This document shows, piece by piece, positions 45,121-52,289 of a stretch of 64,000 nt of DNA. The translations under genes were made by a program, and so were the position numbers. This DNA comes from Rhodococcus sp. OK302 (lineage in GTDB: Bacteria > Actinomycetota > Actinomycetes > Mycobacteriales > Mycobacteriaceae): positions 2,082,501 through 2,146,500 of the forward strand of contig NZ_NPJZ01000001.1 in assembly GCF_002245895.1 (NCBI RefSeq). Direction: 5' to 3'. The notes beneath the pieces were generated by a model that made no database searches, was not told the origin of the DNA, and saw nothing but the letters and a program-made list of their open reading frames with translations. Numbering within the stretch: position 1 is the first letter of the stretch; each line of letters opens with the position of its first letter.

Positions 45121-46872
45121 GTGGGTGGGCATTCGATTCCGGTGTTGACCGTGTTGGGCATCGTCGCTGCGGCAGTGGCGACGGTGGCGATCGGTATTTA
45201 CGGGGTGCGACTTTCTCGAACCACCTCGGATTTTCTGGTCGCCTCGCGCAGCGTGGGTCCGCGGTGGAACGCCACGGCAATTTCAGGCGAGTACCTCTCG
45301 GCAGCTTCCTTTCTCGGTGTTGCCGGGTTGGTGGCAAAGTACGGGGCCGACGCATTGTGGTATCCGATCGGATTCACGGCCGGGTACCTGGCCTTGCTTC
45401 TTTTTGTTGCAGCGCCGCTGCGCAGGTCCGGTGCTTACACGGTTCCCGACTTTGCAGAATTCCGTTTGGGCTCACCGCGTTTGCGCAAACTGGCAATGCT
45501 GGTGGTCGCGATGATTTGCATCCTGTATCTGATCCCGCAGTTTCAAGGCGCCGGCCTCACGCTCAATATCCTTCTGGGCGTTCCCAGTTGGATTGGCGGA
45601 GTTGTTGTCGGACTGATCGTCATCGCCAATGTCGTCGGCGGCGGGATGCGCTCCATCACGTTCGTCCAGGCGTTTCAGTACTGGCTCAAGCTGACAGCGG
45701 TGGCGATTCCCGCCGTCGCACTGACCTTCTATTTCTTTGCCGACGAGCATGACGTGGGTGCGCCGGCGCCCCCGACGGTCAGCGAACAGACCACCGTCGA
45801 CATCACTACCGATGTCGTAGTGCAGGTTTCGGAACCGGTGACCGTGCGCGGCGGAGACGTCGACGGCAGTCCGATCGCGGGGACCGTCGTCCTCCAGCCC
45901 GGTGCGCACACACTCGGCGAGGGTATGTCCATGGTTCTCGACGCCGGCGCTGCCGTTCCGGTCGTTGCCGGTGCTCCCGCCCAGAATTCGGATTGGATTT
46001 CGCCCGGGTGGGGATTCGGCGGCCCCCATCCGATGTATCAGGTGTACTCGCTGATGCTCGCGACGTTCCTCGGAACTCTGGGTCTGCCACACGTTCTCGT
46101 GCGTTTCTACACCAACCCGGATGGGCGGGCCGCACGGTTGACGTCGTTGGCGGTGGTCGGGTTGGTCAGTGTCTTCTATCTGTTTCCGATGCTGCTCGGA
46201 GTGTTTGCACGGTTATACGTTCCGCAGTTGCTGATAACCGGAACATCGGATGCTGCGGTGCTGCTGCTCCCCGGTTCGGTGTTTTCCGGTTGGGGTGGGC
46301 AGTTGTTGGCCGCGCTGGTGGCGTCGGGTGCTATCGCGGCATTCCTGTCGACGTCCTCAGGTTTGCTGGTCAGTATTGCCGGAGTGATCAGTACTGATGT
46401 CCTACGCGGGCGGGTGCGAGATTTCAGGATCGCTGCACTGCTGGCCGGTGTGATTCCGCTCCTCATGTCCCTTGCGGTGGTGTCAGTCGACCTCTCACGC
46501 ACTGTCGGGTTGGTGTTTGCCGTCGCGGCGTCGACGCTCTGTCCTCTGCTGCTCCTGGGCGTCTGGTGGCGCGGATTGACCGCGGTGGGTGCCGGCGCCG
46601 GGATGGTGGTGGGTGGATTCGTGGCCGGGTCTGCCGCAACGATTGCGATCCTCGGCGGATTGTCGGAGACCGTGCTCAGCGGTTGGCCCGCCGCGATCTT
46701 CGCGTTTCCGGCGGCAGTGAGTGTGCCTCTCGCGTTTGTGACGATGATTGTGGTGAGCAAGGCGTCGAGTAAGCAAGTACCTGCGGATATCGCACGGATC
46801 TTTACCCGAATGCATGCACCCGAGCGTTTGGGTATGGGGTCCGATCGCGAAGAAGATCTGCGTCAGCCTTAG
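45121..46872 (+). CDS. Sodium:solute symporter (SSS, ActP-like) with large external loop
   Basis: 583 residues with about 13 helices. The SSS signature region is ATFLGTLGLPHVLVRFYTNPDG, and the Na+ site region is GEYLSAASFLGVAGL. Related to acetate/pyruvate permeases. Between helices 6 and 7 there is an insert of about 85 residues, mainly beta-strand like (VDITTDVVVQVSEPVTVRGG), that looks extracellular and is absent from the neighbouring ActP-like protein. GTG 45121 has no clear ribosome site. Probably controlled by the LytS/LytTR pair. Confidence 0.85.
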   Translation: MGGHSIPVLTVLGIVAAAVATVAIGIYGVRLSRTTSDFLVASRSVGPRWNATAISGEYLSAASFLGVAGLVAKYGADALWYPIGFTAGYLALLLFVAAPLRRSGAYTVPDFAEFRLGSPRLRKLAMLVVAMICILYLIPQFQGAGLTLNILLGVPSWIGGVVVGLIVIANVVGGGMRSITFVQAFQYWLKLTAVAIPAVALTFYFFADEHDVGAPAPPTVSEQTTVDITTDVVVQVSEPVTVRGGDVDGSPIAGTVVLQPGAHTLGEGMSMVLDAGAAVPVVAGAPAQNSDWISPGWGFGGPHPMYQVYSLMLATFLGTLGLPHVLVRFYTNPDGRAARLTSLAVVGLVSVFYLFPMLLGVFARLYVPQLLITGTSDAAVLLLPGSVFSGWGGQLLAALVASGAIAAFLSTSSGLLVSIAGVISTDVLRGRVRDFRIAALLAGVIPLLMSLAVVSVDLSRTVGLVFAVAASTLCPLLLLGVWWRGLTAVGAGAGMVVGGFVAGSAATIAILGGLSETVLSGWPAAIFAFPAAVSVPLAFVTMIVVSKASSKQVPADIARIFTRMHAPERLGMGSDREEDLRQP

Positions 46873-47022
46873 ATTTTCGGTGCCGTTTGTCGCGTAGCGA
46901 CGACCGTTCGGCGCACGGCCCGACAGCTCACCGTGTGAGCGTCACCACATCCACATTATGTGACTCCGATCTCACTAACGTCTGCACGTAGTTCACTTCA
47001 CACGCGAGGCGAGGAGCCGGCA

Positions 47023-47385
47023 GTGTCCACAGCGGAAATCAGTGAGGGAGCGTCGCAAGAGCGACCTACCCCGGATGCCCAGGCATTCATAGACATGCAA
47101 GCAAGTCCGGAGTTTCAGGAACTCCGAACTCGACTGCGCAAGTTCGTTTTCCCCATCACTGCATTCTTCCTGCTCTGGTATGCGGTGTATGTCTTGCTCG
47201 CGACCTACGCCCATGACTTCATGGCCACCAAGGTCCTCGGCAACATCAATCTCGGCATCATCCTCGGACTCGGTCAGTTCGTGACCACGTTCGCGATCAC
47301 CGCCTGGTACGTGAAGTTCGCCAGCCGCGAGCTGGACCCGCGTTCCGCCGCTATCCGTGAAGAACTGGAAGGTCCCGCATCGTGA
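47023..47385 (+). CDS. DUF485 membrane protein (MctB-like)
   Basis: 120-residue DUF485 protein with two helices (about 43-65 and 79-103), containing FVFPITAFFLLWYAVYVLLA and GLGQFVTTFAITAWYV. These proteins are always encoded with acetate permeases. GTG 47023 has GAGGAG six bases upstream. Its stop overlaps the permease start (GTGA). Confidence 0.9.
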   Translation: MSTAEISEGASQERPTPDAQAFIDMQASPEFQELRTRLRKFVFPITAFFLLWYAVYVLLATYAHDFMATKVLGNINLGIILGLGQFVTTFAITAWYVKFASRELDPRSAAIREELEGPAS

Positions 47386-49019
47386 TTACCACTCTCGCCG
47401 CGTCCGGGACGGACGTAGGAAACCCCGCCTTCAACATTGCGATCTTCCTCGCGTTTGTCGTCGTGACGATGACACTGGTCATCCGCGCCAGCCGTACCAC
47501 CAAGAAGGCTTCCGACTTCTACACCGGCGGTGGACAATTCACCGGGCCGCAGAACGGTTTCGCTATCGCCGGCGACTACCTCTCGGCCGCGTCGTTCCTC
47601 GGAATTGCCGGCGCAATTGCCGTCTACGGTTACGACGGCTTCCTCTACTCCATCGGCTTCCTCGTCGCTTGGCTGGTCGCACTGCTCCTGGTGGCCGAAT
47701 TGCTCCGGAACACCGGCAGATTCACGATGGCCGACGTGTTGAGCTTCCGTCTCAAACAGCGTCCGGTGCGCATGGCTGCGGCACTGTCGACCCTCACCGT
47801 CTCACTCTTCTACCTGTTGGCCCAGATGGCCGGTGCCGGTGGACTTGTCGCGCTTCTGCTCAACATCGACGGCAAGTTCGGTCAGGGCGTTGTTGTCGCA
47901 ATCGTCGGCGTCTTGATGATCGTCTACGTTTTGGTCGGCGGCATGAAGGGCACCACCTACGTGCAGATGGTCAAGGCCGTTCTGCTGGTAGCCGGCGCGG
48001 GAATCATGTTCGTGCTGGTCCTCTGGGCCGTGCGTGGCAACTTCTCGCAACTGCTCGCCAATGCGCAGGACATGGTCAACGGTTCCACAACCAAGGGCGT
48101 CGCGGGGCGCGATGTTCTCGGACCCGGCGCCAAGTACGGAATCTCCTCGATGAGCAAGCTCGACTTCATCTCTCTCGGACTTGCTTTGGTGCTCGGCACC
48201 GCTGGTCTGCCGCACGTTCTCATGCGCTTCTACACGGTCCCCACCGCCAAGGAAGCTCGGCGCTCCGTCACATGGGCGATCTCCCTGATCGGCGCCTTCT
48301 ACCTGTTCACATTGGTCCTGGGCTACGGCGCCGCCAGCATGGTCGGCCCCGACAAGATTTTGGCTGCTCCCGGTAAGGAGAACTCGGCGGCACCGCTGCT
48401 GGCGTTCGAGTTGGGCGGCACCATCTTCCTCGGCATCATTTCCGCCGTGGCGTTCGCAACCATTCTCGCTGTGGTCGCGGGCCTCGCGATCACGGCTTCG
48501 GCGTCCTTCGCTCACGACATCTACGCCAGTGTCATCAAGCGCGGCAACGCAACCGAAGAGCAGCAGGTCCGAGTCTCACGCATCACCGTCGTCGTGATCG
48601 GCCTCGTGTCGATCGTTCTCGGTATCGGCGCGATGGGGCAGAACATCGCCTTCCTGGTGGCGCTCGCTTTTGCTGTCGCAGCCTCGGCGAACCTGCCGAC
48701 TCTGCTGTACTCGTTGTTCTGGAAGAAGTTCAACACCACCGGAGCGCTGTTCAGTATTTACGGCGGTCTGATCAGTGCCTTGACGCTGATCGTGTTCTCC
48801 CCGGCTGTCTCCGGCAAGCCGTCGTCGATGCTCCCGAACTCTGACTTCGCCTGGTTCCCGCTCTCCAACCCCGGCATCGTCTCGATCCCGTTGGCTTTCG
48901 CTCTCGGCATCATCGGTACGTACGTCGGACGCAACAAGCTCGAAGATCCGGCCAAGCAGGCTGAGATGGAAGTTCGTTCCCTGACCGGCGTCGGCGTCGA
49001 AAAGGCTGTCGACCACTAG
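47382..49019 (+). CDS. Acetate/monocarboxylate permease (ActP/MctC-like)
   Basis: 545-residue SSS transporter with about 13 helices. Motifs: FAIAGDYLSAASFLGIAG, GLPHVLMRFYTVPTAKEARR and the helix region AGLAITASASFAHDIYA. Closest to MctC of Corynebacterium and ActP of E. coli, which take up acetate, propionate and pyruvate. GTG 47382 overlaps the DUF485 stop. The operon starts after a 150-bp gap and is followed by repeat copy 2. Confidence 0.9.
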   Translation: MITTLAASGTDVGNPAFNIAIFLAFVVVTMTLVIRASRTTKKASDFYTGGGQFTGPQNGFAIAGDYLSAASFLGIAGAIAVYGYDGFLYSIGFLVAWLVALLLVAELLRNTGRFTMADVLSFRLKQRPVRMAAALSTLTVSLFYLLAQMAGAGGLVALLLNIDGKFGQGVVVAIVGVLMIVYVLVGGMKGTTYVQMVKAVLLVAGAGIMFVLVLWAVRGNFSQLLANAQDMVNGSTTKGVAGRDVLGPGAKYGISSMSKLDFISLGLALVLGTAGLPHVLMRFYTVPTAKEARRSVTWAISLIGAFYLFTLVLGYGAASMVGPDKILAAPGKENSAAPLLAFELGGTIFLGIISAVAFATILAVVAGLAITASASFAHDIYASVIKRGNATEEQQVRVSRITVVVIGLVSIVLGIGAMGQNIAFLVALAFAVAASANLPTLLYSLFWKKFNTTGALFSIYGGLISALTLIVFSPAVSGKPSSMLPNSDFAWFPLSNPGIVSIPLAFALGIIGTYVGRNKLEDPAKQAEMEVRSLTGVGVEKAVDH

Positions 49020-49028
49020 GGTCTCCGC

Positions 49029-49076
49029 CCCTGTGCGCCTTTTGGGTAGCCCCAACTACCAGAAAGGCGCACAGGG
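49029..49076. repeat. Palindromic repeat family, copy 2
   Basis: CCCTGTGCGCCTTT (49029-49042) and AAAGGCGCACAGGG (49063-49076) form 14-bp arms. The loop differs from copies 1 and 3 and has its own small stem (GGTAG/CTACC). It lies 9 bp after the permease stop, where it could act as a terminator, and 13 bp before the toxin-like gene. Confidence 0.8.
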
Positions 49077-49089
49077 CTATTGTCGCCCC

Positions 49090-49520
49090 ATGGCAAAGCT
49101 CACGGTGAAAATTGACGTTCCGCTCCCGCCGCAGGAAGTGTGGGACAAGGCCTCCGACCTCAGCGGTTACGAGAACTGGCTGGTAGTCCACGACGGGTGG
49201 CGCAGTGATCTGCCCGAGAATTTGGGTGTCGGCACTGAAATCAGCTCCGTCGTGACAGTGAAAGGCCTGCGCAATCGCGTGCGCTGGACCATCAAGAAGT
49301 ACGACGTCCCCAAAGCTCTCTCGCTCAAGGGCGACGGCAAGGGGGCGTCAAACTGGGTCTCGAGTTGGACGTCAAGCCCAAGGGAGCAGGTTCCGAGTTG
49401 GCGCTGACCATCGAACTCGGTGGCGCACCACTGTTCGGACCCATCGGGTCCGGAGTTGCCCGGGCCCTCAAAGGTGACATCGAAAAGTCGTTGGCACAGT
49501 TCGTGCAAATTTACGCCTGA
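49090..49520 (+). pseudogene. Rv0910-like SRPBCC toxin, frameshifted
   Basis: Starts MAKLTVKIDVPLPPQEVWDK and continues as an SRPBCC (polyketide cyclase-like) protein, close to M. tuberculosis Rv0910. The first frame stops at 49407 after 105 codons with an unrelated end. The second frame resumes at GVKLGLELDVKPKG and runs on to TGA at 49520. The break is at a run of five G (49341-49345): one more G would restore a 143-residue protein with normal family length. Either a real one-base deletion or a homopolymer sequencing error. Confidence 0.82.
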
Positions 49521-49633
49521 AATTCGAACAAGAGCTACTTTGTGGCAAACATGAGTTAGGATTCTTTCCGGCAAGATAAACAGGGCAATAGTTTGTTATT
49601 GACCGGTTGGTTCTGCCGGAGAGGATTCCGTCA

Positions 49634-51289
49634 ATGTCTGGTCGTCACGAACCGTCCGGGGTGCCCGCAGCGTCGATGCCGCGATCGGTAAAGGTGCTGG
49701 TCGGGGTGCTCGCGGTGGTTGCTGTCGCTGGTACTGCAGCATTTGTAGTTACCTTCAGTAGCGTGGAGGCGAGCGTCCCGGCGGTAGCTTCTTCCGTCCC
49801 CCCTGAACCTGCTTGTGGGGAGAAAGCCAAGCTTGTCATCGCAGTCGATCCGTCCATCGCTACCGGTGTCGAAGCTGTTGTCGCTACCATCGTTCCGGAA
49901 AAGCTCGGTTGCGCATCGTTCACTGTGGTTTCCCAGGATTCTGCCCGCACATTCGGCGATCTCGCCGGTGGTGGAACCGGCCCGGCAGTGTGGATCCCCG
50001 ATTCGTCGGAATGGCTGGACAAGGTAACCGGGGTCGGGCGTAGCAGTTTCCGCAAGGTCAGTGCCTCCGTAGCCTCCACGCCGGTCGTCACGGTCACGAA
50101 AAGCGGAGAAGGGACGCGGCCCGGAAATTGGCTCGACGTTCTTGCAGTACCGGGGTTACACATCGGCGATCCGCTGTCGAGTGCTGTTTCCAGCGCCCCC
50201 ATCGTGGCGGCTTTTGCCGAAACCCAGGCACAGAACGGCAATCCGGCATCGATCTCATCCGCATTGGTTCCGGTCGCGCAGGCGCAGATGGGAAATGTGA
50301 AGGAAGCTGGTTCAACCGGACGCATCGAAAAGGTTGCAGCTGCCGGCGGAACAGCGGTCACTACAGAACAGACCTTGACCGCCTACCTCGCCGCGCACGC
50401 CGATGCTCAATTGACCGCAGTGGTGCCGGCAACAGGCACAGTCTTCATGAACTACCCCGTAGCGCTCACCGGAACCGTCGACGCGAGCGCTCAGGCACAG
50501 GTCCTCATCGACGCGCTCTCGTCCGAGACCGGCCGAACGGTCTTGTCCGGACTAGGTTTCCGTGGTCCGGGCAACGAACCGCTCGGAAGTGGCGGCATCG
50601 GTGTGAGCACGTCGCTGGTGCCGAATGATCTGTCGATGGTGACCAAAGCTCTGGCACGGTACGAACTCCTCTCCCGTCCGTCGCGCGCCCTGGCGGTTGT
50701 CGACGTCTCGGGTTCGATGGATTACGTGCAGGACGGTGTGACCCGGATGGCCGCGACGGCCCAGGCCGGCGACATCGCGATCCGAATGTTCCCGGGCAAC
50801 GCACAATTGGGTTTGTGGGCGTTCTCCATCAAACTCGGCGGCGAAACCGACTACCGAGAACTCGAACCGGTTCGACGTATGGACGCGGCCGAGGGCGATG
50901 CCGATCATCGCACGCAGCTTCTCTCACACGTCGGCACCTTGCCGTCGCTCGTCGGTGGTGGAACGGGACTGTACGACAGCGTCCTTGCCGCATTCCGTCA
51001 GATTCAAAGCACTTACGATCCGGCCTCGATCAATTCGGTAATCCTGGTGACGGACGGGGCTAACGACGATCCGTCGGGGATCAACCTCAAGGACTTGCTC
51101 GATACCCTTGCGCGTGAACAGGATTCCGCTCGGCCCGTACCCATCATCACCATCGGTGTCACCGACGACGCGGATACCGAAGTGCTGAAACAGATTTCCG
51201 CGGTCACCGGCGGAAACAGCCACTTCGCACCCACTCCCGCGGATATTCCCAAGGTGTTCATCGGAGCGATCAGCGGCCGTGCCGGCTAG
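49634..51289 (+). CDS. Solute-binding/VWA-domain fusion protein
   Basis: 551 residues. N-terminal helix (about 20-43) as signal anchor, a periplasmic-binding-type domain (about 60-330), and a von Willebrand A domain (about 355-545) with metal-site motif DVSGSMD, the second-site Thr near GGGTGLYDS and VTDGANDDPS. Exposed outside the membrane. The combination occurs in actinobacteria but its role is unknown; binding of metal ions, proteins or peptidoglycan is possible. ATG 49634 has GGAGAGGA. The stop overlaps the convergent gene by 4 bp. Confidence 0.85.
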   Translation: MSGRHEPSGVPAASMPRSVKVLVGVLAVVAVAGTAAFVVTFSSVEASVPAVASSVPPEPACGEKAKLVIAVDPSIATGVEAVVATIVPEKLGCASFTVVSQDSARTFGDLAGGGTGPAVWIPDSSEWLDKVTGVGRSSFRKVSASVASTPVVTVTKSGEGTRPGNWLDVLAVPGLHIGDPLSSAVSSAPIVAAFAETQAQNGNPASISSALVPVAQAQMGNVKEAGSTGRIEKVAAAGGTAVTTEQTLTAYLAAHADAQLTAVVPATGTVFMNYPVALTGTVDASAQAQVLIDALSSETGRTVLSGLGFRGPGNEPLGSGGIGVSTSLVPNDLSMVTKALARYELLSRPSRALAVVDVSGSMDYVQDGVTRMAATAQAGDIAIRMFPGNAQLGLWAFSIKLGGETDYRELEPVRRMDAAEGDADHRTQLLSHVGTLPSLVGGGTGLYDSVLAAFRQIQSTYDPASINSVILVTDGANDDPSGINLKDLLDTLAREQDSARPVPIITIGVTDDADTEVLKQISAVTGGNSHFAPTPADIPKVFIGAISGRAG

Positions 51290-52194
51290 TCGAGGATCGG
51301 TGCATCCGCTGTGTCGGTGATCCACTCGGTGGCCATTGCTTCGAGAGTTCCGTCGGCGTAGAGAGAGTCGACTGCAGCAGAAACACAAGCTGTGAGAGGA
51401 CTGTTCTTCTCGAGAACCAAGCCGAAGAATTCCGTGACGGCGTTCGGCCTGGGGAACTGTCCGACGATCACAGACTGGGGTAGCTCGGTTTCGGTGATGT
51501 GGAAACCGGTGGGAATGTCGACAACCAGTGCGTCGATTTCACCGGCCACCAGGGCAGCCTTCGCGTCGGTGTTGTTTGCGTAAGTCCGCGGCGGTGTCTT
51601 CGGGGTGATGGTGTCGGTGATGGCAAGCAGGCTGGTCGAACCAGCCTGTGCGCCCAGTCGATAGGTTGCGAGCGAAGCGAGATCAGTGGCCTGTGACGCG
51701 CTATTACTCTGCAACGCTATGACAGACTGCGCCACCGCGTAATAGGGCGAGCTGAAATCGACGGCGTCGCGGCGGTCTCCGGAAATCGTGAACTGGTCGA
51801 GCGCGAAGTCGAAGTCCTTGCTGCCGGGTTTCAATGCGTCGCCCCAGCCGACGCTGGTGAAGGTGACCTGGTCGGAGTTGTATCCGAGCTTCTCGATCAC
51901 GGCGCGAGCTACCGCGCCTTCGAACCCTTGACCGTTCGACGGATCGTTGTCGTGAAACCACGGTTCGTACGCCGGTGAATCCGTAGCGACGGTGAGAACC
52001 CCGTCGCGTGCGGTGGTGCCGCTGAGCGGACCACAAGTGCCGATTGCCGCGGTCGAGGGCAGTTTGGTGAATGCCTCGGTGATTGTTGTCGTCGTATCTG
52101 CGCCTGCGGTAGTGCCCGCCGGTTCGGACGAGCAGGATCCCAACAGGATCGAGGAGGCGAAGATCGCGGTTACGGCAGCGCAACGTCGTGGCAT
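51286..52194 (-). CDS. Solute-binding lipoprotein, amino-acid ABC type
   Basis: 302 residues. Lipoprotein signal with lipobox LLGSCSS, then a type-2 periplasmic-binding fold (GVLTVATDSPAYEPW, FEGAVARAVIEKLGY, DFALDQFTISGDRRDAVDFS). Resembles glutamine/polar amino-acid binding proteins. No permease or ATPase genes are near, so it is an orphan or works with a distant transporter, or as a receptor. ATG 52194 with GAGG at five bases is preferred over GTG 52200. Confidence 0.85.
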   Translation of the reverse strand: MPRRCAAVTAIFASSILLGSCSSEPAGTTAGADTTTTITEAFTKLPSTAAIGTCGPLSGTTARDGVLTVATDSPAYEPWFHDNDPSNGQGFEGAVARAVIEKLGYNSDQVTFTSVGWGDALKPGSKDFDFALDQFTISGDRRDAVDFSSPYYAVAQSVIALQSNSASQATDLASLATYRLGAQAGSTSLLAITDTITPKTPPRTYANNTDAKAALVAGEIDALVVDIPTGFHITETELPQSVIVGQFPRPNAVTEFFGLVLEKNSPLTACVSAAVDSLYADGTLEAMATEWITDTADAPILD

Positions 52195-52289
52195 AGGCAC
52201 CTCGCCATCTTGCCTGCTATGTCCGCTGCGTCCGTGATCGGGCTGCGAATTTTGCGACCAGTTGCCACATTTTCGCGCACAATGAGGAC

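Noticed and set aside
46935-46978. CRP/GlxR-type sites before the DUF485-ActP operon
   Set aside because: GTGA-gcg-TCAC (46935-46945) and a TGTGA...TCAC pair exist but their spacing does not fit TGTGA-N6-TCACA, so I did not annotate a site.
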